A program made the position numbers and the translations under genes. Of a stretch of 7,416 nucleotides of DNA, positions 1 to 7,229 are shown in pieces (the first letter of the stretch is position 1; the number at the start of each line of letters is the position of its first letter). This stretch comes from Chitinophaga pinensis (GTDB lineage Bacteria; Bacteroidota; Bacteroidia; Flavobacteriales_D; Crocinitomicaceae), in assembly GCA_945897765.1 (NCBI GenBank), contig CAMDGP010000104.1, positions 1-7,416 on the forward strand, read 5' to 3'. Under the pieces are notes generated by a model. It was not told the origin of the DNA, searched no databases, and was given only the letters and a program-made list of their open reading frames with translations.

Positions 1-1
1 T

Positions 2-538
2 ATGAAAGTAAACAATAATTTGTCAAATATAGATCATGAGCCTGTAACATTTAGTTCAGAAATGATGGCTAAAGTAAGTGAAGTCATTGCCTCGTATCCA
101 GAAGGTAAACATAAAAGTGCAATAATTCGAATGTTACATTTGGTACAGAGCGAAAAAGGATGGGTAAGCACTCCGTCTATGGATAAAGTTGCGGAGATTC
201 TCAATATTTTACCAATTGAAGTATATGAAGTAGCAACTTTTTATACTATGTTTCATTTAGAACCAGTTGGTAAATATGTTTTCGAAGTATGTCATACTGG
301 ACCTTGTATGCTTGTAGGCAGTGATAATATTATAGATTATATCAAAAATAAGTTAGACATTAATGTAGGTGAAACAACCGAAGATGGTTACTTCACTTTA
401 AAAACGGTTGAATGTCTTGGAGGTTGTGGTTATGGACCACTTCTTCAATGTAAATATAAATTTAACGAACACTTAACAACAGAACGAGTTGATGAATTAA
501 TTTCTGAATATCGCTCTGGTAAATACGATCAAAACTAA
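2..538 (+). CDS. nuoE: NADH-quinone oxidoreductase subunit E (24 kDa-type, 2Fe-2S)
   Basis: NuoE is a cytoplasmic subunit of the NADH-oxidising module of complex I. It carries the [2Fe-2S] cluster N1a, close to the FMN of NuoF. The 178-residue product has an N-terminal helical part (about 20-80, including the family-typical EVATFYTMF at 76-84) and a thioredoxin-like C-terminal domain. The four cluster ligands are visible as C97 and C102 (VCHTGPC, spacing x4) and C138 and C142 (ECLGGC, spacing x3), the canonical pattern. The length is close to the usual 160-180 residues, so the ATG at base 2 is a credible start, although upstream in-frame sequence lies outside the window. Its TAA is followed by only 5 bases before nuoF, so the two are surely co-transcribed. 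nuoD is the expected upstream neighbour but cannot be seen. Identity is nearly certain; only the exact start is less sure. Confidence 0.95.
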   Translation: MKVNNNLSNIDHEPVTFSSEMMAKVSEVIASYPEGKHKSAIIRMLHLVQSEKGWVSTPSMDKVAEILNILPIEVYEVATFYTMFHLEPVGKYVFEVCHTGPCMLVGSDNIIDYIKNKLDINVGETTEDGYFTLKTVECLGGCGYGPLLQCKYKFNEHLTTERVDELISEYRSGKYDQN

Positions 539-543
539 ACGAA

Positions 544-1890
544 ATGAAAAACAGGAAACTACTTCTTGAAAATGTTCATATTCCAGGAATTGAAACGTTT
601 GATATTTACCGAAAAAATGGAGGTTATCGATCAGTTGAAAAGGCGTTAAAATCCATGACACCAGACGAAGTTGTTGAGGAAGTAAAAAAATCTGGACTAA
701 GAGGTCGCGGTGGTGCAGGTTTCCCAACAGGTTTAAAATGGTCATTCTTAGCAAAACCAGAAGGAGTTCCAAGATATTTAGTTTGCAATGCAGATGAATC
801 TGAACCAGGCACTTTTAAGGATAGATATTTAATGGAAAAGATTCCACATTTACTTGTGGAAGGCATGATTACATCCAGCTTTGCATTGGGTGCAAACACT
901 TCCTATATCTATATTAGAGGTGAATTTATGTATATTCTTCACATTCTTGAAAAAGCTATTGCTGAAGCGTATGCAAATGGTTTTTTAGGTAAAAATATTC
1001 TTGGTACTGGATACGATTTAGATTTAGTTGTTGCTCCTGGAGGTGGTGCTTACATTTGTGGTGAAGAAACTGCTTTGTTAGAATCACTTGAAGGCAAAAG
1101 AGGAAATCCTAGAATGAAACCACCTTTTCCTGCTGTTAAAGGATTATGGGGTTGTCCTACTGTTGTAAATAATGTTGAAAGTATAGCTGCTGTAGTTCCA
1201 ATAGTAAATGATGGTGGAGATGCTTATGCTCAAACAGGTTTAGGTAAAAGTACTGGAACAAAACTTATATCGGCTGGTGGAAACTTAGTTCGTCCCGGAG
1301 TTTATGAAATCGAGATGGGTATTACTGTTGAAGAATTCATTTATGGTGACGATTATTGTAGAGGAATTGCAAATGGGAAAAAACTAAAAGCTTGCGTTCC
1401 TGGAGGTTCATCCGTTCCGATATTACCACATTATTTAGTTACAAAAACACTAGCTGGTGAAGATCGCTTGATGACTTACGAAAGTTTAGCAGATGGAGGA
1501 TTCGCATCGGGTTCTATGCTTGGTTCAGGTGGATTTATTGCTTTCGACGAAGATCAATGTATTGTAAGAAATACTTGGAATTTTGCACGCTTTTACGCGC
1601 ATGAATCGTGTGGTCAATGTTCTCCATGTCGCGAAGGAACTGGATGGATGGAAAAAGTATTGAATCGTTTGGAACACGGACAAGGAAATTTACGCGATAT
1701 TACTTTGCTTGAAGAGATTAATAAAAAAATAGAAGGTAATACAATTTGTCCTTTAGGTGATGCTGCTGCTTGGCCTGTTGCTGCTGCAATTAGACATTTC
1801 AGAGATGAATTTGAATGGCATGTTAAAGAAAGAGAAGTTTCTCAAACAAGAAATTATGGTTTAATCACTCAACCTAGCGTTGAAGCTTAG
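544..1890 (+). CDS. nuoF: NADH-quinone oxidoreductase subunit F (51 kDa-type, NADH/FMN-binding, 4Fe-4S)
   Basis: NuoF binds NADH and FMN, takes a hydride from NADH, and passes electrons to cluster N3. It sits at the tip of the peripheral arm in the cytoplasm. The 448-residue protein shows the glycine-rich nucleotide/FMN motif GLRGRGGAGFPTGLKW (51-66) and the NADESEPGTFKDR segment (82-94) that lines the flavin/NADH site. It also has GAYICGEETALLESLEGK (168-185), followed by the RGNPR continuation. The N3 [4Fe-4S] ligands are C356, C359 and C362 in ESCGQCSPCREGT, with C402 in ICPLGDAAAWP. All expected cofactor residues are present, and the length matches the family (about 420-450). ATG 544 follows an A-rich leader (aactaaacgaa) with no GGAGG, as is usual in Bacteroidota. 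The gene lies between nuoE (5-base gap) and nuoG (9-base gap). Confidence 0.97.
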   Translation: MKNRKLLLENVHIPGIETFDIYRKNGGYRSVEKALKSMTPDEVVEEVKKSGLRGRGGAGFPTGLKWSFLAKPEGVPRYLVCNADESEPGTFKDRYLMEKIPHLLVEGMITSSFALGANTSYIYIRGEFMYILHILEKAIAEAYANGFLGKNILGTGYDLDLVVAPGGGAYICGEETALLESLEGKRGNPRMKPPFPAVKGLWGCPTVVNNVESIAAVVPIVNDGGDAYAQTGLGKSTGTKLISAGGNLVRPGVYEIEMGITVEEFIYGDDYCRGIANGKKLKACVPGGSSVPILPHYLVTKTLAGEDRLMTYESLADGGFASGSMLGSGGFIAFDEDQCIVRNTWNFARFYAHESCGQCSPCREGTGWMEKVLNRLEHGQGNLRDITLLEEINKKIEGNTICPLGDAAAWPVAAAIRHFRDEFEWHVKEREVSQTRNYGLITQPSVEA

Positions 1891-1899
1891 AATAAAGTT

Positions 1900-2862
1900 A
1901 TGATCAAAGTCACTATTGACGATATCGAAATTGAAGTAGAACCGGGAACATCCATATTAAATGCTGCTCGTCAGGCAGGTGGAGAAATAGTTCCTCCCGC
2001 AATGTGTTACTACTCAAAATTACCTGGTACAGGGGGAAAATGCCGTACTTGTTTAGTCGAAGTTGCAGCAGGTTCAACAGCTGACCCTCGTCCTATGCCG
2101 AAATTAGTTGCATCATGCTCTACTAATGTGATGGATGGAATGATTGTTAAAAACAAAACAAGTGAAAGAGTACATGAAAATCGCGGTGGTGTTGTTGAGT
2201 TTTTGTTGATAAATCATCCTTTAGATTGTCCCGTTTGTGATCAAGCTGGAGAATGCCATTTGCAAGATTTAGGCTATGAACATGGCTCAGCTGAAACACG
2301 TTATGAGGAAGAAAGAAGAACTTTTGAACCGATAGATATTGGAGATACAATCAAACTTCACATGAATCGTTGTATTTTATGTTACCGTTGTGTTGAAGTT
2401 GCTAAACAATTGACTGATAAAAGGGTACATGGTGTTTTAAGTAGAGGTGAGCACTCAGAAATCAGCACCTATATTGAAAATGCTGTTGAAAGTGATTTTT
2501 CAGGAAATATGATTGATGTTTGTCCAGTTGGTGCATTAACAGATAGAACATTCAGATTTAAAAGTCGTGTTTGGTTTTTAAAACCTATGGAAGCCGAAAG
2601 AAATTGTGACAAATGCGCGGGGAAATCAGTTGTTTGGATGTTCGGAAAAGAAATTTATCGTGTTACTGGTCGAAAAGATCAGTATGGAGAAATTGAAACG
2701 ATAGACAATAAAACGGCATGGATCTGCAACGAATGCCGTTTTGAGAAAAAAGATGCTAGCGACTGGAACATCATTGGACCTAGAAGTATTAACCGTCATT
2801 CGGTTATTTCGCAAGGAAAGTATAAGACAAATATGACTAGACGAATTAAAAAATTAGATTGA
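1900..2862 (+). CDS. nuoG: Short NADH-quinone oxidoreductase subunit G (75 kDa-type, Fe-S chain only)
   Basis: This subunit carries electrons from the flavin site toward NuoI. The order of domains is a ferredoxin-like [2Fe-2S] domain with C36, C48, C51 and C73 (cluster N1b), then the N5 site with H106, C110, C113 and C119 (NHPLDCPVCDQAGEC), then the N4 [4Fe-4S] site with C158, C161, C164 and C208 (RCILCYRC and DVCPVGAL). A final small module has C236 and C239 plus C276 and C279. At 320 residues it is far shorter than the roughly 680-900 residues of the E. coli, Thermus or mitochondrial forms, and it lacks the large molybdopterin-oxidoreductase-like C-terminal domain. The reading frame ends in a normal TGA that overlaps the nuoH start, so this looks like a natural short form rather than a broken gene. 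Short forms of this kind are, to my recollection, usual in flavobacterial operons. ATG 1900 gives a start directly at the ferredoxin domain. Confidence 0.93.
   Translation: MIKVTIDDIEIEVEPGTSILNAARQAGGEIVPPAMCYYSKLPGTGGKCRTCLVEVAAGSTADPRPMPKLVASCSTNVMDGMIVKNKTSERVHENRGGVVEFLLINHPLDCPVCDQAGECHLQDLGYEHGSAETRYEEERRTFEPIDIGDTIKLHMNRCILCYRCVEVAKQLTDKRVHGVLSRGEHSEISTYIENAVESDFSGNMIDVCPVGALTDRTFRFKSRVWFLKPMEAERNCDKCAGKSVVWMFGKEIYRVTGRKDQYGEIETIDNKTAWICNECRFEKKDASDWNIIGPRSINRHSVISQGKYKTNMTRRIKKLD
2602..2859 (+). other. C-terminal double-CxxC module of the short NuoG
   Basis: This part of NuoG (about residues 235-320) occupies the place where the molybdopterin-type domain with cluster N7 begins in long NuoG proteins. 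The canonical N7 pattern is C-x2-C-x3-C-x(about 27)-C. Here there is CDKC (C236, C239), the third position is serine (S243), and a second pair CNEC (C276, C279) follows after 36 residues. The pair-plus-pair layout resembles a zinc-ribbon or rubredoxin-like knuckle more than an N7 site, but what it binds, if anything, cannot be told from sequence. The rest is a basic tail rich in Arg, Lys, Ser and Asn with no recognisable domain. Confidence 0.6.
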
Positions 2863-3902
2863 TGGACACTGGATTATTAATTGAAAAGTCAGTATTAGTT
2901 CTTATTATTTTCACCATTTCATTAGGAATTGCTGCTTATCAAACTTACTTTGAACGAAAATTAGCAGCTTGGATACAAGATCGTGTTGGTCCAGATCGTG
3001 CTGGTCCTTTTGGTATTTTACAGCCCATTGCTGACGGGGTTAAAATGTTTTTGAAAGAAGATTTTATACCAAAAGACGCTGACAAATGGCTCTTTATTAT
3101 CGGTCCTGGAATTGCCATGTTTACTTCTTTAATAACTAGTGCAATAATTCCTTGGGGAACAGATTTAGAACTTTTTGGCAGAACAATTACTCTACAAGTT
3201 GCTGATTTTGATATCGGCATACTTTATTTATTTGCTGTTTTGTCAATTAGTGTTTACGGAATTATGATAGGAGGTTGGGCATCGAACAATAAATACTCTT
3301 TATATGGAGCAATCCGTGCCTCCTCTCAAATGATTTCGTATGAATTAGCCATGGGAATATCAGCAATAACTATTATCATGCTTTCTGGCAGTTTAAGTTT
3401 AACTGACATTGTCAATAAGCAACATGGAATGAATTGGAATATCTTTTATCAACCGATATGTTTTGTTGTCTTTTTTATATGTTCAATGGCTGAAACGAAT
3501 CGTGCACCGTTTGATTTACCTGAATGTGAAAACGAGTTAATCGGAGGATATCATACTGAGTACAGTTCAATGAAACTGGGTCTCTACCTTTTCTCCGAAT
3601 ATACAGCTATGTTTATCTCATCAGCTATAATCGCAATTTTGTTTCTTGGTGGTTATAATTTCCCAGGTATGGATAATTTCTCTGGAAATACATTAGCTAT
3701 ATTAAGTATAGTTGCCTTTTTTAGTAAAATATTTTTGTTCATTTTTATCTTCATGTGGATTAGATGGACTATACCAAGATTCCGATTTGATCAATTGATG
3801 CACTTAGGATGGAAAGTTTTAATTCCTATTGCAATGGTTAACTTACTAATCACAGGAATTGTAATTGCAATAAAAGAAGGTTGGTTTAACGAATTAATGT
3901 AA
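2862..3902 (+). CDS. nuoH: NADH-quinone oxidoreductase subunit H (ND1-type membrane subunit)
   Basis: NuoH is the heel subunit of the membrane arm. It forms much of the quinone-binding chamber and links quinone reduction to proton pumping. From the ATG at 2862 it has 346 residues and about eight hydrophobic segments (roughly 9-27, 78-100, 115-139, 158-177, 196-210, 246-264, 279-301, 317-337). Family signatures include ERKLAAWIQDRVGPDRAGP (31-49), the acidic loop ETNRAPFDLPECENEL (211-226) followed by GGYHTEYSSMKLG (228-240), and RWTIPRFRFDQLM (301-313). I place the start at this ATG rather than at the TTG immediately before it (2859), because ATG is much the stronger start and gives a TGATG junction in which nuoG's stop and nuoH's start share one base. 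That arrangement suggests translational coupling. The TAA stop in turn shares a base with the ATG of nuoI. Confidence 0.96.
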   Translation: MDTGLLIEKSVLVLIIFTISLGIAAYQTYFERKLAAWIQDRVGPDRAGPFGILQPIADGVKMFLKEDFIPKDADKWLFIIGPGIAMFTSLITSAIIPWGTDLELFGRTITLQVADFDIGILYLFAVLSISVYGIMIGGWASNNKYSLYGAIRASSQMISYELAMGISAITIIMLSGSLSLTDIVNKQHGMNWNIFYQPICFVVFFICSMAETNRAPFDLPECENELIGGYHTEYSSMKLGLYLFSEYTAMFISSAIIAILFLGGYNFPGMDNFSGNTLAILSIVAFFSKIFLFIFIFMWIRWTIPRFRFDQLMHLGWKVLIPIAMVNLLITGIVIAIKEGWFNELM

Positions 3903-4444
3903 TGGAAAGTCTAACTAATAGAAAAAAAGTAGTTTCTGACAAACCCATGACTTTTATGGAAGAGTTGTATTTACCTGCAATTTTCCATGGGATGAAGGTT
4001 ACTTTTAAGCACATGTTGCAAAAAAGAAAAACGATTAAATATCCAGAGGAAACAAGAGTTTTTGCTCCTGTTTATCGTGGTATGCACGTTTTAAAAAGAG
4101 ACGAAAAAGGAAGAGAAAATTGCACCGCGTGCGGATTGTGTGCAGTAGCATGTCCTGCTGAGGCAATAACTATGATTGCTGGAGAACGTAAAAAAGGAGA
4201 AGAAAATCTTTACCGCGAAGAAAAATATGCTGAAATGTATGAAATAAACATGCTTCGTTGTATTTTTTGTGGTTTATGCGAAGAGGCTTGTCCAAAAGAA
4301 GCAATTTTCTTAACAGATAGAATCGTTCCTACCGAATTTGATCGTGAAAATTTTATTTATGGTAAGGATAAATTGGTCGAGTCTATAGAGTTTCCAATAG
4401 ATATAACTAAAAGACAAGATACCGGTAAAAGAACTGAAAAATGA
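3902..4444 (+). CDS. nuoI: NADH-quinone oxidoreductase subunit I (TYKY-type, two 4Fe-4S clusters)
   Basis: NuoI is an 8-iron ferredoxin-type subunit that carries electrons through clusters N6a and N6b toward N2 in NuoB. The 180-residue protein starts with an amphipathic membrane-contacting region (about 15-42). Two classic motifs follow: CTACGLCAVACP (C74, C77, C80, C84) and CIFCGLCEEACP (C120, C123, C126, C130). In this fold the last Cys of each motif completes the other cluster, so N6a is C74/C77/C80/C130 and N6b is C120/C123/C126/C84. The spacer between the motifs is 35 residues, longer than the roughly 28 of the E. coli protein as I recall it, and it is highly charged (GERKKGEENLYREEKY). 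The C-terminal 20 residues are a polar tail. The start is fixed by the TAATG overlap with nuoH; the end overlaps nuoJ in an ATGA junction. Confidence 0.96.
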   Translation: MESLTNRKKVVSDKPMTFMEELYLPAIFHGMKVTFKHMLQKRKTIKYPEETRVFAPVYRGMHVLKRDEKGRENCTACGLCAVACPAEAITMIAGERKKGEENLYREEKYAEMYEINMLRCIFCGLCEEACPKEAIFLTDRIVPTEFDRENFIYGKDKLVESIEFPIDITKRQDTGKRTEK

Positions 4445-4953
4445 GTTTACAAATTATATCAATAATCCTAGGAAGTTTAACCATAGCGTCTGCTTTAATG
4501 GTCGTGTTAAGTAAACATCCTATTAGAAGCGTCATTTTTCTCGTAGTGACTTTTTTCTTTATTTCCAGTCTTTATATATTAATGAATGCTCAATTCTTGG
4601 CAATCGTTAATATTATTGTTTATGCTGGGGCTATTATGGTTTTGTTCCTTTTCGTGTTAATGTTGTTAAACCTCAATAAATCTGCTGAACCAGAATCATC
4701 AATTCTTGTTAAATTTAGTTCACTCATCGCAGCTGGTGGATTATTTTTAGTGCTAATAGCAGCGTTAAAAGATAGTATTCTATTATCTAAAACATATATC
4801 CCGAATAATGAAGCTATTGGCACTGTTGAAGGATTAGGGAATTTACTTTTTTCTAAATATGTAGTTCCTTTTGAAGTTTCATCTATTCTTTTTATTGCAG
4901 CTATGGTCGGTGCCGTTTTGTTAGCAAAAAGAGAAAAACAAATTATTGATTAA
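4441..4953 (+). CDS. nuoJ: NADH-quinone oxidoreductase subunit J (ND6-type membrane subunit)
   Basis: NuoJ is a small membrane-arm subunit that packs against NuoK, NuoA and NuoH and helps relay the conformational and proton signal from the quinone site. The 170-residue product has five hydrophobic segments (about 4-25, 29-48, 52-76, 91-110, 142-163). The third, IVNIIVYAGAIMVLFLFVL (55-73), contains the conserved tyrosine (Y61) and glycine of the helix that carries a pi-bulge in solved complex I structures. HPIRSVIFL (26-34) is also typical of the family. The protein has the family's usual length and lacks any long C-terminal extension. The start ATG at 4441 overlaps the nuoI TGA by four bases (ATGA), a classic coupled junction. 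One base separates its stop from the preferred nuoK start. Confidence 0.94.
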   Translation: MSLQIISIILGSLTIASALMVVLSKHPIRSVIFLVVTFFFISSLYILMNAQFLAIVNIIVYAGAIMVLFLFVLMLLNLNKSAEPESSILVKFSSLIAAGGLFLVLIAALKDSILLSKTYIPNNEAIGTVEGLGNLLFSKYVVPFEVSSILFIAAMVGAVLLAKREKQIID

Positions 4954-4954
4954 C

Positions 4955-5281
4955 ATGACAACGGACTTGAATAATATAGGCACATCGCTCGATTTCTTTG
5001 TGGTGGTATCCATTGCACTTTTTGTAATCGGTGCATTTGGCGTACTAACTCGCAAAAATATGATTGTACTTTTAATGTGCATCGAATTAATGTTGAATTC
5101 TGTAAATCTGCTTTTGGTAACCTTTTCAAAATATCATGGTGCAGCTGATCCACAAGTTTTTGTGTTTTTCATTGTAGTTGTAGCAGCAGCAGAGGCAACA
5201 GTTGGTTTATCCATTTTAATTATGGCATACAGAAATAGAAAATCCATTGATATTGAATTATTTAATAAACTTAAAGACTAA
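4955..5281 (+). CDS. nuoK: NADH-quinone oxidoreductase subunit K (ND4L-type membrane subunit)
   Basis: NuoK is a three-helix membrane subunit next to NuoJ and NuoN that takes part in proton transfer along the hydrophilic axis of the membrane arm. From the ATG at 4955 it has 108 residues with hydrophobic segments at about 13-31, 34-56 and 66-91. The two buried glutamates essential in the family are present: E44 in MCIELMLNSVN and E80 in AAAEATVGLSI. They are 36 residues apart, as E36 and E72 are in E. coli. A TTG at 4946, overlapping nuoJ, would add three residues (M-I-N). I prefer the ATG because it is the stronger codon and gives a normal length of about 100-110. Four bases separate its TAA from nuoL. 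Confidence 0.94.
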   Translation: MTTDLNNIGTSLDFFVVVSIALFVIGAFGVLTRKNMIVLLMCIELMLNSVNLLLVTFSKYHGAADPQVFVFFIVVVAAAEATVGLSILIMAYRNRKSIDIELFNKLKD

Positions 5282-5285
5282 GTAG

Positions 5286-7229
5286 ATGGGACAAAATATA
5301 CTTTTATTAACGCTCATTGCCTTACCCCTACTTGGTTTTATAATTACGGGAATTTTTGGTAAAAAACTTCCAAAATTAGTAACGGTGTCTATTGCAACAG
5401 TTGCAGTATTTAGTTCTTTTGTATGTGCTTTGATGTTATTCAATATGAATAATAAAGTTCAATATGTTCACTTATTCAATGTCGTTCATTTTGAAGATTT
5501 CAAATTAAGCGCCAATTTCCAGATTGATTCCTTATCAATTTGGATGACTTTAATTATTACTGGGGTTGGAACTTTAATCCATTTATTTTCTATTGGATAT
5601 ATGTCTCACGATAAAGGAATTTTTAAATTCTTTGCCTACCTAAATCTATTTATCTTCTCCATGCTATTATTGGTATTGGGAAGTAATTATTTTGTGTTAT
5701 TCTTCGGTTGGGAAGGTGTTGGTATTTGTTCTTACCTATTAATTGGTTTTCATTATAGTGATGAAGAAAAAGGAATAGAAAATAGCATTGCAGCAAGAAA
5801 GGCATTTATAATGAATCGAATAGGTGATGTTGGTTTATTGTTCGCTTTATTCATGTTGTTAAATACATTTGGAACTCTAGAGTATGCTGGAATAGCGGCT
5901 AAAATAAATGAATTGAAATTAAGTGGAATGGCATTACCATTGGTTGCAATTAGCGCAATAACTATCTGTTTATTCGTTGCTGCAACTGGTAAAAGTGCTC
6001 AAATTCCATTATTTACATGGTTGCCCGATGCAATGGCTGGTCCAACACCAGTTTCAGCTTTGATTCATGCTGCTACAATGGTAACTGCTGGTATTTACCT
6101 AGTTGTTCGTTCTAATTTCCTTTTTGAATTAGCACCTTTTACAAAAGATATTATTCTATACATCGGTCTTGCAACATCACTTATCGCTGCTTTCATTGCT
6201 ATGCGTCAAAGTGATATTAAAAAAGTACTTGCCTATTCAACAGTTTCGCAGTTGGGTTTAATGTTTGTGGCTTTGGGAATGGGAGCTTACACTGTTGCAC
6301 TTTTTCACGTCACAACACATGCCTTTTTTAAAGCTCTTTTATTCCTTGGATCAGGAAGCGTAATTCACGCAATGTCTGATGAGCAAGATATTCGTAAAAT
6401 GGGTGGTTTGGCTAAGAAAATTCCAATAACTCATTTAACCTTTTTAATTGGAACCTTGGCAATTTCTGGGTTTCCATTACTTTCTGGATTTTATTCTAAA
6501 GATGAAATACTTGCTCACGCATTAATGGAAAGTCCCGTTCTTTATGGTGTATTGATGATTGCTGTTACTCTTACTGCAATTTACATGTTTCGATTATATT
6601 TCTTGGTTTTCCAAGGTAAATTTAGAGGGGGAAATGAGTTAGAATCACACATACATGAAAGTGGCCCTACAATGACAATTCCATTGATGGTTTTAGCTGT
6701 TTTATCTGTATTTGGTGGATTATTAAACTTACCAGGTATATTCTTCCATGATTACACACATTGGTTCAGTCATTATTTGGAAAGTACAACTGCTGGCTTA
6801 AATGAAATTGAAACACATCATTTAGAAAGTTCTAAATCACTTATTCTAATGGTTGCTGCAAGTACTTTAGCAATAGGAATCATGATTTGGGCTTATATTA
6901 ATTATGCAAAAAATGGGAAGTTAGCTAAAGAAGATTCCGATTTGAATGCTTGGGAAAAACTTTCAAACAAAAAATTATATATTGATGAAATTTATAATTT
7001 TTTATTCGTGAAACCACTTGAATGGATATCAAAACTAATTTATACTTATTTTGATGTTTTAGTGCTAAAAAATGGTGTTTTTGCTACAGCTAGTCTAATT
7101 GGAAAAGCCGGAAGTATTACACGTAAATGGCAGTCAGGATTTTTGTCAAGTTACTTGTTTTGGATGCTTCTTAGTATCGTTGGTTTAATTGCTTATTACG
7201 TTATAAAAATACAGTTTTGGAATTATTAA
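5286..7229 (+). CDS. nuoL: NADH-quinone oxidoreductase subunit L (ND5-type antiporter-like subunit)
   Basis: NuoL is the distal proton-pumping, Mrp-antiporter-like subunit of the membrane arm. The 647-residue protein has many hydrophobic segments, consistent with about 16 transmembrane helices. The key charged residues of the proton path are visible: E143 in GWEGVGICSYLLIGF, K236 in ATGKSAQIPLFTWLPDAM, H261 in LIHAATMVTAG, K349 in HAFFKALLFL, and D406 in YSKDEIL near the distal end of the channel. The C-terminal part holds a hydrophobic segment (about 518-540), a polar amphipathic stretch (about 545-620) corresponding to the long lateral helix HL that clamps NuoM and NuoN, and a final membrane helix (about 622-643). 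It is somewhat longer than the 613-residue E. coli protein. ATG 5286 lies 4 bases after nuoK. The last 13 bases probably overlap the nuoM start. Confidence 0.97.
   Translation: MGQNILLLTLIALPLLGFIITGIFGKKLPKLVTVSIATVAVFSSFVCALMLFNMNNKVQYVHLFNVVHFEDFKLSANFQIDSLSIWMTLIITGVGTLIHLFSIGYMSHDKGIFKFFAYLNLFIFSMLLLVLGSNYFVLFFGWEGVGICSYLLIGFHYSDEEKGIENSIAARKAFIMNRIGDVGLLFALFMLLNTFGTLEYAGIAAKINELKLSGMALPLVAISAITICLFVAATGKSAQIPLFTWLPDAMAGPTPVSALIHAATMVTAGIYLVVRSNFLFELAPFTKDIILYIGLATSLIAAFIAMRQSDIKKVLAYSTVSQLGLMFVALGMGAYTVALFHVTTHAFFKALLFLGSGSVIHAMSDEQDIRKMGGLAKKIPITHLTFLIGTLAISGFPLLSGFYSKDEILAHALMESPVLYGVLMIAVTLTAIYMFRLYFLVFQGKFRGGNELESHIHESGPTMTIPLMVLAVLSVFGGLLNLPGIFFHDYTHWFSHYLESTTAGLNEIETHHLESSKSLILMVAASTLAIGIMIWAYINYAKNGKLAKEDSDLNAWEKLSNKKLYIDEIYNFLFVKPLEWISKLIYTYFDVLVLKNGVFATASLIGKAGSITRKWQSGFLSSYLFWMLLSIVGLIAYYVIKIQFWNY

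Noticed and set aside
497..899. Two overlapping minus-strand open frames of 91 codons antisense to the nuoE/nuoF junction and early nuoF
   Set aside because: They lie opposite strongly conserved nuoE/nuoF coding sequence, have no recognisable domain and overlap each other in different frames. They are by-products of the real genes.
2147..2350. Minus-strand open frame of 67 codons within nuoG, with smaller ones at 2626-2814, 4620-4823, 4950-5153 and 5258-5443
   Set aside because: All are short, lie antisense to well-identified nuo genes, and show no domain or spacing that would suggest a real gene.
2859..2862. TTG at 2859 as the start of nuoH
   Set aside because: An ATG follows directly at 2862 and gives the same protein minus one Met, with a standard TGATG junction. 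The TTG is not needed.
1900..2862. nuoG as a frameshifted or truncated pseudogene because of its short length
   Set aside because: All N1b, N4 and N5 ligands are intact, the stop is tightly joined to nuoH, and no remnant of the longer domain follows. A natural short form explains it better.
2945..3220. Minus-strand open frame of 91 codons within nuoH
   Set aside because: It is antisense to the conserved NuoH quinone-site region, its composition mirrors that gene, and no family resemblance is visible.
4946..4955. TTG at 4946 as the start of nuoK
   Set aside because: The ATG three codons later gives a normal-length NuoK with no overlap into nuoJ, and is the more likely start.
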